A DNA stretch of 64,000 nt from Chitinophagaceae bacterium (GCA_016719165.1 JADKAJ010000001.1:372001-436000), one strand, 5' to 3'. Shown: positions 1 through 8,673, numbered from the stretch's first letter. Notes: a model not told the origin generated them from the sequence alone. Made by a program: numbers and translations.

Positions 1-1
1 C

Positions 2-535
2 AACCCTTTTCCTGAACTTTCAACAGAACGATTATTGCTGAGGCAACTTCGTTTTTCAGATGCTCATTGCCTAGCGAAACTGCGTTCAAACAAAAAAGTA
101 AATGAACACATCGATCGTCCGGCAACCATGCAAACCGAAGAGGCTAATAATTTCATTGAGAAGGTTAACCGGCGCATGAAGGATGGGGAATTGCTCTATT
201 GGGTCATTGCTTTAAAAGGTACCGGGAGTTTTGCAGGCGCCATTTGTCTCTGGAATATTGAAGCAGATAAAGACCGGGCCGAGTTAGGTTACGAGTTGCA
301 TCCTGATTACCAGGGCAGGGGAATCATGCAGGAAGCTTTGCAGAAAGTAATTGAATTCGGGTTCACAAAAATGAAACTGGCGGTTATTCTTGCGCTTACT
401 AAACCAGCAAATAAGGCTTCTGAAAAGTTATTGATCAAAAACTCCTTTATTCCTGACGAAGATTACAGATATGTAAGCAAAGAAAATGCGAATGAATACC
501 TGGTCTATTATCTTCTTTCTGGTTCAAGGTTTTAA
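2..535 (+). CDS. GNAT family N-acetyltransferase (RimJ/RimL type), 5' end outside window
   Basis: Acetyl-CoA-dependent N-acetyltransferase; the acceptor is unknown. The reading frame is open to the left edge. Bases 2-40 encode NPFPELSTERLLL, the usual N-terminal motif of RimJ/RimL acetyltransferases, so the start lies just outside the window and a TTG at position 35 is not the real start. The acetyl-CoA loop is visible as HPDYQGRGIMQEAL, followed by an ALTKPANKASEKLL segment equivalent to the usual xxxNxxSxxLLxKxGF helix. The gene ends three bases before the converging cupin gene. The family is secure; ribosomal-protein, antibiotic or small-molecule acetylation cannot be told apart. Confidence 0.85.
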   Translation, partial: NPFPELSTERLLLRQLRFSDAHCLAKLRSNKKVNEHIDRPATMQTEEANNFIEKVNRRMKDGELLYWVIALKGTGSFAGAICLWNIEADKDRAELGYELHPDYQGRGIMQEALQKVIEFGFTKMKLAVILALTKPANKASEKLLIKNSFIPDEDYRYVSKENANEYLVYYLLSGSRF

Positions 536-538
536 AGT

Positions 539-856
539 TTATAGTTTGTAGTCTTCTCTCACCGGGTTAAATACATCAATCACTTTGCAATCAGTAACTG
601 CCACAGCGCCATGCAGCACATTAGAAGGAATGACATAATACATACCAGCTGTCAGCTTACATTCCTTTCCATCAATGGTCATATCCAATTGTCCTTCCAG
701 TATATAAGTGATCTGCTCATGCAGATGATGATGCTGGGGTAAATTGCTGCCTGCTTTTATTTCTACTAAACCAAGAGTCATATTAGTGCCGTGGGCATAA
801 TAGCCGGTGAGACCCGGGGCCAGGTCTTTTGGTTGTAAGTCCTTTAAATGTTGCAT
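539..856 (-). CDS. Small cupin-domain protein
   Basis: Single-domain cupin of 105 residues, the usual length for a stand-alone cupin_2 protein. The metal-binding motif is visible as QHHHLHEQ with a downstream NVLHGA, giving the His/His/Glu and His ligands of a conserved beta-barrel metal site. There is no signal peptide, so it is probably cytoplasmic. Such proteins act as small dioxygenases, isomerases or sugar/ligand sensors, and the sequence does not decide between these. It lies upstream of nothing on its own strand except the converging GNAT gene. Its last codons overlap a TATAGTTTGTAGT-like repeat that reappears near 10.5 kb. Confidence 0.8.
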   Translation of the reverse strand: MQHLKDLQPKDLAPGLTGYYAHGTNMTLGLVEIKAGSNLPQHHHLHEQITYILEGQLDMTIDGKECKLTAGMYYVIPSNVLHGAVAVTDCKVIDVFNPVREDYKL

Positions 857-901
857 AAAAATTATAAAGTTCAGTTTTCGAAAACAAATTTCTCTTCAGG
901 G

Positions 902-2098
902 TTAGGAGGCAAACAAGCAAAAACTACCACCAACCCATTCTTTGTCTTTATTATACCGGACACCAATCATCTTCCCTTTACTTAAGCGTCCCAGGTTATT
1001 GGTGGCTACTGGTCTTATTTCACCATCCTTCCAGAAATAGAACATCCGTATTTCTGCTTTGGCAGGTATATCCGGTGTCTCGATCACATCAGCGTATTTA
1101 ACTTTCTGTTGCAGGATCCAGTTCTCCGGGTCTTTTACATTGTCAATATCCTGTTGTGTAACGTCAATAATAACACCTTGTCCGGCAAAGGAGAATAAAG
1201 GCTTTAATACATAATTCTCCAGGTCAGCGGGCATCTGTTTTATCTCGTTCAGGAAGAAGGTTGCAGGAACATACTGATGACGGATAAAAGGTAAAGTGTA
1301 TTTGCTGATGCGGTAAAACCAGTTGGGATGTGGGCACCATTCTACCTCCAGTTCTTCAAAAAAGATTTTCCCTTTCTCTTGTACCTCGGGTGTTTGCTGT
1401 TGAAGGTCGTCAAAGATGACACGGTTAAATATTCTTTTTATTGCTGTTTTTTTTCCCTCATTCAGGTAATAGAGTTTTTTCCCTTCTTTTATCAGTTTTG
1501 TCAGGCAAACCATCTTGATACCAGAATATTCTTCGGTGCAGTAAAAATCAATTCTTGTTTTTTGTTTGCGGGGAAATATTTCCAGCAGAACAACATTTTC
1601 CGGGTTATGATTACCAATAATAATTTCTTTTAGCAATTGTATGTATGTCTCCCTTGTGTAGCCATTCAGGTAGCAACTAAAATTTTCCGGAACTGTAAAA
1701 TGATTTCTGAATACATCATCCAGCAAAACTTCATAGGCAAACAGGGAAGGGAAGCCCTGCATCTCGATCAGTTGCGGTTCATATTCTCCGGCTTCGTTTA
1801 TACAAATACCAAAGTCAAAAGCAATAAAATGCGAATGTGCTTCATCACCCGGGACCTGCAGGTTTTTGGGGATGGCATTTTTGGTCAGTTCTTTGAACTT
1901 CGGGTCAACAATAATATCAACAATACTCTCGCAGGCATCCAGTATTTTCTCTGTAAAATCTTTGGGTACAAAAATGGGGGTTTCTGCTACCCTGAAATCC
2001 AACTCGCCTGGGTGTACACCATTTAGTTCCTGTAAAAATGCTACATAGCTTTCTTTAGTAAAAGCCTCATTGTAAGCTTTGCGTATAGCTGGTATCAT
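902..2098 (-). CDS. Circularly permuted ATP-grasp-like protein (predicted amidoligase)
   Basis: A 398-residue cytoplasmic protein resembling the circularly permuted ATP-grasp proteins related to glutathionylspermidine synthase. Residues 108-123 (EPQLIEMQGFPSLFAYE) match the acidic metal-binding strand LIExNxxxP of that group. Residues 297-309 (VLKPLFSFAGQGV) match its K-P-x-x-S-x-x-G nucleotide-binding loop. An Arg-containing strand follows (EIRMFYFWKDGEIRP). Family knowledge: these enzymes activate a carboxylate with ATP and join it to an amine. The substrate is unknown. The next gene upstream on the same strand is a class I glutamine amidotransferase 63 bases away, so the two are probably co-transcribed. 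The assignment rests on motifs only. Confidence 0.6.
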   Translation of the reverse strand: MIPAIRKAYNEAFTKESYVAFLQELNGVHPGELDFRVAETPIFVPKDFTEKILDACESIVDIIVDPKFKELTKNAIPKNLQVPGDEAHSHFIAFDFGICINEAGEYEPQLIEMQGFPSLFAYEVLLDDVFRNHFTVPENFSCYLNGYTRETYIQLLKEIIIGNHNPENVVLLEIFPRKQKTRIDFYCTEEYSGIKMVCLTKLIKEGKKLYYLNEGKKTAIKRIFNRVIFDDLQQQTPEVQEKGKIFFEELEVEWCPHPNWFYRISKYTLPFIRHQYVPATFFLNEIKQMPADLENYVLKPLFSFAGQGVIIDVTQQDIDNVKDPENWILQQKVKYADVIETPDIPAKAEIRMFYFWKDGEIRPVATNNLGRLSKGKMIGVRYNKDKEWVGGSFCLFAS

Positions 2099-2161
2099 AC
2101 TGCCGGTTTTAACCGGAAGTTAATGAATGATTGACTGGCAGCAAAAAAGAGCAGGTCTTTT

Positions 2162-3007
2162 CTATACGAGTTCGCCGTGCAGTTTCTCTATTGAATGATT
2201 CAAAAAATTAGGAAGGATATGCGAATAGGTCCAGACAATTTTATCCGGGTCTTCCAGGTGTTCCAGCATACTTTGCAGTTTGGCTTCGCCGTGGTTTTCG
2301 ATCACCGTTTTTCTTTTATCTTCTCTTTGCAGGTACAGGCTCATACCGGGGGCATCCGCTTCCGGGTGAAACTGTGTACCGATCATATATTCATTAAACC
2401 GCAATCCCATTACCGCTCTTTCATATGGAACATGCGGCCTGCTTTTTTCGATGCAAAGCAGGGAAGCACCCATTTCATTGAGCAAGTCGTGGTTGGGTTG
2501 AATGACCTGGTAATCCCGGCTGTCAACGGCATAGAAAGGATCTTTCAAACCATCGAAAACAGGTTCGTCTGCACCATTTTCAAGCATATGTACAGGGAAA
2601 ACACCGAAAGATGTGGATCTTCTTTTACAGACCAGTCCCACATTAAAGAAACGGCTGGCAAGTTGAAAAGAGTGACAAATAAAGAAGATGTATTTTTTCT
2701 GGGTGTTGGATGGATTGTTATTCCATCTTTCCATTTTATCCAGCCAGCGGCACCAGGCTATGTCCCAATCTTCGTAGCGGGTTTCCAGTGGGCTGCCGGG
2801 GCCACCGCTGGAGATATAAACATCATAGGAAGTATCAGGCAATTCATTCTTTAAGCGAACATCATATTCTTTGGCATACAAAAGCAGGTCATTTTTTTCT
2901 GCCCATTCGATGAGAATGTTACGGATACAACGCATGCCCTGATTGGCGGCACCTTCATAGAGATCGAGGATTGCTACTTTTACAGTCCGTTTTTCGGTCC
3001 AACTCAT
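2162..3007 (-). CDS. Class I glutamine amidotransferase-like protein
   Basis: A 281-residue stand-alone class I GATase-fold protein. ISSGGPGSP (residues 66-73) is the typical oxyanion strand, and GTQFHPEAD (210-218) carries the catalytic His214-Glu216 pair. The predicted nucleophile is Cys111 in FFICHSFQ. The usual elbow is G-x-C-x-G-x-Q; here both glycines are replaced (Phe and Ser), while the Cys and Gln remain. It could be a glutaminase donating ammonia or, as known for other members of this fold, a peptidase or amidase such as a gamma-glutamyl hydrolase. A minus-7-like box lies at 3012-3019. It is followed on the same strand by an ATP-grasp gene. Confidence 0.75.
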   Translation of the reverse strand: MSWTEKRTVKVAILDLYEGAANQGMRCIRNILIEWAEKNDLLLYAKEYDVRLKNELPDTSYDVYISSGGPGSPLETRYEDWDIAWCRWLDKMERWNNNPSNTQKKYIFFICHSFQLASRFFNVGLVCKRRSTSFGVFPVHMLENGADEPVFDGLKDPFYAVDSRDYQVIQPNHDLLNEMGASLLCIEKSRPHVPYERAVMGLRFNEYMIGTQFHPEADAPGMSLYLQREDKRKTVIENHGEAKLQSMLEHLEDPDKIVWTYSHILPNFLNHSIEKLHGELV

Positions 3008-3011
3008 TCTG

Positions 3012-3019
3012 CAAACTTA
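3012..3019 (-). promoter_or_regulatory. Bacteroidota minus-7 box (TAAGTTTG) before the GATase gene
   Basis: Exact TAnnTTTG match on the minus strand, ending four bases before the ATG. If used, transcription would start about one base before the start codon. No clear upstream TTTG element was found, so this is tentative. Confidence 0.4.
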
Positions 3020-3100
3020 CAAAATTTTTTATGGACAGCAGGTGCATACGATTGCATGGTTGTTCACAACTGTGGATTTCATGATTCATGTTAAGTGTTT

Positions 3101-3580
3101 TTCCCAGCAGATGGGGCAGAAAAGATCTGCGTGAACCAGCGTTTTAAATCAGCGATATCAGCGGGATGTATTTTTTTTCCGCAGATGACGCAGATGAGTT
3201 CGCAGATAGGGCAGAAAAGTTCGGCGTGAATCAGCGTTTTAAATCAGCGATATCAGCAGGATGAATTTTTTTCCCGCAGATGACGCAGATGAGTTCGCAG
3301 ATGTGGCAGAAAAGATCTGTGTGAACCAGCGTTTTAAATCAATAATATCAGCGGGATGAATTTTTTTCCCGCAGATGACGCAGATGAGTTTGCAGATGTG
3401 GCAGAAAAGATCTGCGTGAATCAGCGTTTTAAATCAGCGATATCAGCGGGATGTATTTTTTTCCCGCAGATGACGCAGATGAGTTCGCAGATGTGGCAGA
3501 AAAAGATCTGCGTGAACCAGCGTTTTAAATCAGCGATATCAGCGGGATGTATTTTTTTTCCCGCAGATAATGCAGTAAAG
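3101..3580. repeat. Tandem array of a 95-bp intergenic repeat, about five units
   Basis: Copies of GCAGATGACGCAG begin at 3181, 3276, 3371 and 3466, spaced exactly 95 bp. A diverged start (GCAGATAATGCAG) lies 97 bp further on at 3563, and a shortened unit at 3101-3180 lacks about 20 bases. Each full unit contains ACGCAGAT and its exact reverse complement ATCTGCGT about 24 bases apart, followed by a conserved segment GCGTTTTAAATCAGCGATAT and a T-rich end. Units differ by a few point changes. The array fills nearly all of the 595-base gap between the GATase and amidohydrolase genes; no gene is credible in it. Similar GCAGAT/ATCTGCG intergenic repeats are known from other Bacteroidota genomes. 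Confidence 0.9.
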
Positions 3581-3602
3581 AATTTCTCTCTAAATTTTGT
3601 GT

Positions 3603-5234
3603 CTATTTCTTTTCAAACACTTTTTCGCCGTTAAGGAATGTTTGCAGCACTTTAATAGATAATAATTTCTCCGGTACTTCTTTCATGATATCTGAATCAA
3701 GAATTACAAAATCGGCAAACTTTCCTTTCTCCAGGCTTCCTTTTTCTTTTTCCTCAAAGTTGGCTTTGGCCGCCCAGATGGTCATACCCCGCAACGCTTC
3801 TTCCCTGGTCAATGCATTTTCTACCTGGTATCCATTTGCCGGCCAGCCTTTGGCATCCTTTCTTACTACGGCTGCGTAAAATGTTTTGAAGGTTGAAATA
3901 TCCTCTACCGGAAAATCAGTACCCAACGGGAGCCAGCCGTTTTGCTGCAGGAGCTGTTTATATGCATAAGCACCTTTCACTCTTTCACCCCCCAAACGGT
4001 CACCTGCCCAGTACATATCACTGGTGGCATGTGTTGGTTGCACGGAAGGAATAATTGAATTAGCACCGAATAAACTAAAATCATTTTGATCGACCACCTG
4101 TGCATGTTCAATTCTCCAGCGTAAATCATTTTTACCCTTTAAATATTTTGCATACGTATTCAGTATAGTCCTGTTACCACTGTCGCCAATAGCATGTGTG
4201 CACATTTGCCAGCGGTTATTACTGATCCAGTTGGCTACTGAATCAAAATGTGCTGGCTGGCTTAACAAAAAACCATAATGACCAATCTTATCACTGTAGG
4301 GTTGTAATAAACAGGCTCCTCTTGAACCCAATGCTCCATCACCATAAACCTTAAAACTCCTTACATTCAGCCGGTCGGTTTTTATCATGCCATTTGCAGC
4401 GGCGTAATCATAATTTGCTTTCTCATCACTCAGCATTACATACAGCCGCATCTTAAGGTCACCGTTGGCCTGTAATGATTTGATCATATCCACAGAGGGA
4501 AAGCTGAGACCACAATCGTCAATAGTGGTAAGCCCCATTGCAAAACAATTTTGCTCAGCAGCCTGTAATGCTTTCTTAAATTGTTCGTCAGTTGCAGCTG
4601 GTATTTTTGACGAAACTAAGTCAACTGCATTGTCAATTAATACACCCGTCAATGTTCCTTCCATTTCTTCTATTTCACCACCGGTTAATGTGTCATGGGC
4701 TTTAATACCTGCCAGGTCTAATGCTTTTTGATTGGCAATGGCTGCATGTCCGTCTACTCTTGTCAGCAAAACCGGCCTGTCGGGGAATAAAGTGTCCAGT
4801 ATTTCATTATTGGGAAACTCTTTTATTGCCCAGTCGTTTTGGTCCCAGCCACGACCGGTGATCCACCCTTCTTTATTCTCATTGGCAAATATTTTTACTC
4901 TTTCTATACACTCTTCCCAGCTGTTGGTACCGGTAAGGTCAACCCTTTGCAGACTCATACCATATCCCACAAAATGTGCATGGGCATCAATAAAACCGGG
5001 GTAGATAAATTTTCCCTGTGCATCCAGTTTTTCAGTGGCATCAAATTCTTTTTCGATGTCTGCTGTTTTTCCAACGGCAATAATTTTCCCATCTTTCACC
5101 GCCATTGCCTCCGCTGTGGAAAAGGAAGAATCAACTGTATAAATAGTGGCATTATACACCAGCAGGTCAATTTTTTCTTTCCTGTTGCAGGATAATAATA
5201 CAATGACAAGAACGGCTATATAATATTTTTTCAT
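3603..5234 (-). CDS. Exported amidohydrolase, YtcJ/amidohydrolase_3 family (lipoprotein)
   Basis: A 543-residue metal-dependent hydrolase of the amidohydrolase superfamily. The N-terminus is a lipoprotein signal with lipobox LLSC (Cys16), so it should be anchored in the cell envelope. The metal-binding HxH is His85/His87 in FIDAHAHF. Further hallmarks are GDGALGSRGA, THAIGDSGN, RIEHAQ and the late Asp in LGTDFPVED, and the C-terminal beta-sandwich ends with KGKFADFVILDSD. The family cleaves N-substituted formamides and cyclic or acyl amides; the substrate here is unknown. It is followed upstream, 9 bases away on the same strand, by an exported amidase, suggesting joint amide degradation. Full length and intact. 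Confidence 0.85.
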   Translation of the reverse strand: MKKYYIAVLVIVLLSCNRKEKIDLLVYNATIYTVDSSFSTAEAMAVKDGKIIAVGKTADIEKEFDATEKLDAQGKFIYPGFIDAHAHFVGYGMSLQRVDLTGTNSWEECIERVKIFANENKEGWITGRGWDQNDWAIKEFPNNEILDTLFPDRPVLLTRVDGHAAIANQKALDLAGIKAHDTLTGGEIEEMEGTLTGVLIDNAVDLVSSKIPAATDEQFKKALQAAEQNCFAMGLTTIDDCGLSFPSVDMIKSLQANGDLKMRLYVMLSDEKANYDYAAANGMIKTDRLNVRSFKVYGDGALGSRGACLLQPYSDKIGHYGFLLSQPAHFDSVANWISNNRWQMCTHAIGDSGNRTILNTYAKYLKGKNDLRWRIEHAQVVDQNDFSLFGANSIIPSVQPTHATSDMYWAGDRLGGERVKGAYAYKQLLQQNGWLPLGTDFPVEDISTFKTFYAAVVRKDAKGWPANGYQVENALTREEALRGMTIWAAKANFEEKEKGSLEKGKFADFVILDSDIMKEVPEKLLSIKVLQTFLNGEKVFEKK

Positions 5235-5243
5235 GCTGAATAA

Positions 5244-6893
5244 TTAATCTTTAAACAACAAAGGATGTTTTTTATGATGTTCCGTTTTATCCTGGAAGGC
5301 TTTTGCGGCCGCTAAGATAGTGGCTTCATCATATAAATTACCAACCAGGGTAATACTTACCGGCGAACCATTCTGATTAAAACCGATCGGCATACATACT
5401 ACCGGGTTGCCGGTAAGATTTGTCATGGATAATTGCCGCCCGGCAAAGCTGGGTACAATGAGTACATCATACTTTTTCATAAAATCATTCATGCTTTTAC
5501 AAAGATTATACCGGTACCGGTTGGCATTGATATATTCAACTGCCGGGATAGTCCTGGCCGCCCTGAAGCTATTGGGCCAGAAATCCTTATCCTGTCTTTC
5601 AACCAGGTCATCACGGTTAGTCCTTGTCAGTTCATCAAATGCAGCAGCACTCTCTGCATTAAGTATAATGCTGACAAGGTTTACAGGATACATGGCAGAG
5701 TCAGGAAAATTTACTGCTTTTATATTGGCTCCCAGTGAACGATAGGTTTCCAGTACTTTCCATTCGGGTGCATCTGCTTTCAATCGCTTGAAATAGTTTT
5801 CCGGGTAAGCGATGCGGAGCTTTGTCCAGTCCACTTTACCCGTATAATTAAATGTATGCCTGATAGCACTGGGGTCATTGCCATCTGTGCCGTGAATAAA
5901 TGCGTACACGATGGCGGCATCTTCTGCACTCCGGCAGATGGGACCAATTTTGTCGAGGCTCCAGCAAAGCACAATCGCACCATAACGGCTGACAGTACCG
6001 AATGTTGGCCGTAATCCTGTTGCGCCGCACCGGGCAGATGGTGATACTATCGAACCCAGTGTTTCAGTGCCGATCGCAAAGGGTAATAAACCCGCTACTG
6101 TTGCAGCAGCCGATCCAGCTGATGAACCACTGGAGCCCTGTCTCAGGTTCCAGGGGTTTTTTGTTTCACCACCAAACCATTTGTTATTGTAGGCTAAAGC
6201 CCCTAATGAAAGTTTGGCACACAAAACAGCACCGGCTTTTTTCAATTGTTCATATACATAGGAATCAATATCGACTACCTGGTCTTTATACGGTGTGCTT
6301 CCCCAGGTTGTCTTATATCCTTTCACAGCAAAAAGATCTTTTAACCCATAGGGGATACCATGTAAAGGGCCCCGGTAAATTCCCTGTTTCAATTCAAGAT
6401 CTGCTTGTGTAGCCTGTTTTAAAGCCAGCTCTTCGGTTAATGTGATTACACATTCCAGGGTGTCATCCCATTTCTTTAAACGGTCAATAAAAAATTTTGT
6501 CAGGTCTACTGAGCTGATTTTTTTATTCACGATCAGGGAGGCCAATTGGGGCAACGAATAAAATGCCAGTTCATTTTTATTGGCAGGCAGTTCAGTCCGT
6601 AAGGGGATAGTCCAGGAAATTTTTTCTTTTTTGGTGGCTATTTTCATGCCTGCCGGAGCCGGGTTGAAAGCAAAGGGATAAGGGATATCATTGGCAGGCA
6701 GTGTGCGGTGCAGTCCCTTGTATAGTTGGTAAAAATCAGTGATGCTCTCCAGCATAGAGTCTGCTTCAGCATCGGTAAAATCAAGATCATAAAGGTTTAC
6801 TGTTTGCCGGACCAGTTGTATAGAGTCAGCTTTGGTTTGTGAGTGTGCAGCAAAGAATCCTGCGCAAAAGATGATTGTAAATAAATACTTCAT
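5244..6893 (-). CDS. Exported amidase (amidase signature family)
   Basis: Ser-cisSer-Lys amidase of 549 residues. The start at 6893 is preferred because it gives a clean signal peptide (MKYLFTIIFCAGFFAAHSQ); a longer frame to 6944 would run into the divergent gene. The triad can be placed from family motifs: Lys185 in GIPYGLKDLF, the Ser loop GSSGSSAGSAA near 253-263, and the nucleophile Ser281 in GTETLGSI, where the usual TGGS is TLGS. The family hydrolyses carboxamides, including peptide C-terminal amides. It is probably periplasmic and forms a two-gene unit with the downstream amidohydrolase. It lacks GatB/GatC partners nearby, so it is not the tRNA amidotransferase GatA. Confidence 0.88.
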   Translation of the reverse strand: MKYLFTIIFCAGFFAAHSQTKADSIQLVRQTVNLYDLDFTDAEADSMLESITDFYQLYKGLHRTLPANDIPYPFAFNPAPAGMKIATKKEKISWTIPLRTELPANKNELAFYSLPQLASLIVNKKISSVDLTKFFIDRLKKWDDTLECVITLTEELALKQATQADLELKQGIYRGPLHGIPYGLKDLFAVKGYKTTWGSTPYKDQVVDIDSYVYEQLKKAGAVLCAKLSLGALAYNNKWFGGETKNPWNLRQGSSGSSAGSAAATVAGLLPFAIGTETLGSIVSPSARCGATGLRPTFGTVSRYGAIVLCWSLDKIGPICRSAEDAAIVYAFIHGTDGNDPSAIRHTFNYTGKVDWTKLRIAYPENYFKRLKADAPEWKVLETYRSLGANIKAVNFPDSAMYPVNLVSIILNAESAAAFDELTRTNRDDLVERQDKDFWPNSFRAARTIPAVEYINANRYRYNLCKSMNDFMKKYDVLIVPSFAGRQLSMTNLTGNPVVCMPIGFNQNGSPVSITLVGNLYDEATILAAAKAFQDKTEHHKKHPLLFKD

Positions 6894-6956
6894 ATCGTTG
6901 GTTTTGCAAGTGATGAAATTAAGTAAATTCTGTACCTTTTGCATAAATCAACTGTT

Positions 6957-7991
6957 ATGCGGATTCTCCTTTTCATTGTTGTGATCAGCTTGTTTATAGT
7001 TTCTTGTGAGAATACTGATAAACCCAGGACAGGAAACAGTGCTACCGTGGCGCAATATTTTAATTATGGCGACAGTGGTGTTCAATCTGCCGGGGTAAAA
7101 ATGATTCCAATCAGGACACCGGTGGGTGATTTTAAAGTTTGGACCAAACGCTTTGGTAATAATCCCCGCATTAAAATACTGTTGTTGCATGGAGGTCCGG
7201 CTATGACCCATGAATACATGGAATGTTTTGAAAGTTTTTTCCCAAAAGAAGGTTTTGAGTTTTATGAATACGACCAGTTGGGTTCTTATTACAGCGACCA
7301 GCCAAAAGACAGCAGCTTGTGGACGATAGAACGTTTCGTGGAAGAAGTGGAACAGATGAGGCAAGCTATCGGTGCAGACTCCACTAATTTTTTTGTATTG
7401 GGGAATTCATGGGGAGGCATACTGGCAATGGAATATGCTTTGAAATACCAGCAGCACCTGAAGGGTTTGCTGGTAGCCAATATGATGGCCAGTGCACCGG
7501 AATATGGGAAATATGCAGCGGATGTTTTATCCAAACAAATGGACCCGGCAGTGCTGGCTGAGGTAAGGGAAATTGAAGCCAAAGCTGATTTTGCAAATCC
7601 CCGCTATATGGAATTGCTGATCCCCCATTTTTACCAGCAACATTTATGCAGGCTGAAAGAATGGCCGGATGGGTTTAACCGGACCATGAAACATGCCAAC
7701 AGCGAAATATATGTTATGATGCAGGGACCATCAGAGTTTGGTATCGCCGGAAGATTAGCACAATGGGATATAAAGAACAGGTTGAAAGAAGTTAAAGTGC
7801 CCACCCTGATGATAGGAGCAAAACATGATACGATGGACCCCAAAGCGATGGAGGAACAAAGTAAACTGGTGCAAAAGGGCCGTTACCTGTATTGCCCCAA
7901 CGGCAGCCACCTGGCTATGTGGGACGACCAGCAGGTGTTTATGAACGGGGTCATCCAATTTATTAAAGAGGTGGATGAAGGAAAATTCTGA
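6957..7991 (+). CDS. Proline iminopeptidase-like alpha/beta hydrolase (lipoprotein)
   Basis: Alpha/beta hydrolase of the prolyl aminopeptidase (S33) type, 344 residues from the ATG at 6957. That start gives a lipoprotein signal (MRILLFIVVISLFIVSC, Cys17); an alternative ATG at 6939 only adds six residues. HGGPAMTHEYM is the oxyanion-hole motif of S33 peptidases. GNSWGG holds the nucleophile Ser151, MIGAKHDTMDP the Asp and NGSHLAMWDD the His. Family role: release of N-terminal proline or similar residues from small peptides. It is divergent from the exported amidase and together with it suggests extracytoplasmic processing of amide or peptide substrates. The small lipoprotein downstream may be co-transcribed. 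Confidence 0.88.
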   Translation: MRILLFIVVISLFIVSCENTDKPRTGNSATVAQYFNYGDSGVQSAGVKMIPIRTPVGDFKVWTKRFGNNPRIKILLLHGGPAMTHEYMECFESFFPKEGFEFYEYDQLGSYYSDQPKDSSLWTIERFVEEVEQMRQAIGADSTNFFVLGNSWGGILAMEYALKYQQHLKGLLVANMMASAPEYGKYAADVLSKQMDPAVLAEVREIEAKADFANPRYMELLIPHFYQQHLCRLKEWPDGFNRTMKHANSEIYVMMQGPSEFGIAGRLAQWDIKNRLKEVKVPTLMIGAKHDTMDPKAMEEQSKLVQKGRYLYCPNGSHLAMWDDQQVFMNGVIQFIKEVDEGKF

Positions 7992-8029
7992 TTTAAAATT
8001 TTATCTTCCCATTACCTAAACCAACAGAT

Positions 8030-8455
8030 ATGAAAAGAATAGTTACAGCTTTTATGTTAGTATCATTATTGGCAGCCTGTGATAATAGTGAAAAAAAGGA
8101 ACCGGCAACAACAAACGAAGAACTTAAGCCTGCCGGTGAAGTAAAAACGGAAATAACTCCGGCAGCTGATGCCGGTCCGGCTAACAGGTTAGAAGGAAGC
8201 TGGGTGATCAAAAGGGCGGAAGGTAATATGGCCAGTATGAACGAGGGTACGGTGTATGAATTTAAAGGCGATAAACTGAGTTTGGGAAAAGACGGGTTTA
8301 ACAATCCCGGTTCTACGGAGATCACGGATAAAACATTCAGTTTCCAGGCAGAGGGAAACTCTTATAAGTTTATGTACGACTACCATTTTAACGGAGATAC
8401 CTTAGTGACTTCCATGCAGAACAGCAAACAAACATTTTATATGGTAAAGCAGTAG
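8030..8455 (+). CDS. Small lipoprotein with lipocalin-like C-terminal domain
   Basis: A 141-residue lipoprotein with lipobox LLAAC (Cys17), a charged and Pro/Ala-rich linker to about residue 50, then a compact beta-rich domain starting LEGSWVIKRAEG. A LxGxW opening followed by alternating strands is typical of small lipocalin-like domains of Bacteroidota. No enzyme motif is visible. It lies 38 bases downstream of the proline iminopeptidase-like gene on the same strand. Function unknown; ligand binding or a structural envelope role is possible. Confidence 0.75.
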   Translation: MKRIVTAFMLVSLLAACDNSEKKEPATTNEELKPAGEVKTEITPAADAGPANRLEGSWVIKRAEGNMASMNEGTVYEFKGDKLSLGKDGFNNPGSTEITDKTFSFQAEGNSYKFMYDYHFNGDTLVTSMQNSKQTFYMVKQ

Positions 8456-8673
8456 TGAGTGGTCATTTTGAAAAGATCAACGGACAGGACTTGGCAAAAT
8501 TCCGTGTTACGTAAGCCGGGACTGATGCTAAGTAAAATTATGAAGATGAAGATAATTTTATAGCTGGGCTTTATTCATCAGATTGAAAAGCTGCTGAGTA
8601 GCGATTTATCTACGAGAATATATTCATTAAGACGCCTTATCGCCAACTCCATATAATAATTATGGCATTAAAA

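Noticed and set aside
3101..3580. Possible CRISPR array
   Set aside because: Units are contiguous near-identical 95-bp copies with no variable spacers, and no cas genes are nearby.
3356..3634. 93-codon open frame on the plus strand
   Set aside because: It merely translates the 95-bp tandem repeat; the peptide repeats with the DNA unit, and nothing suggests expression.
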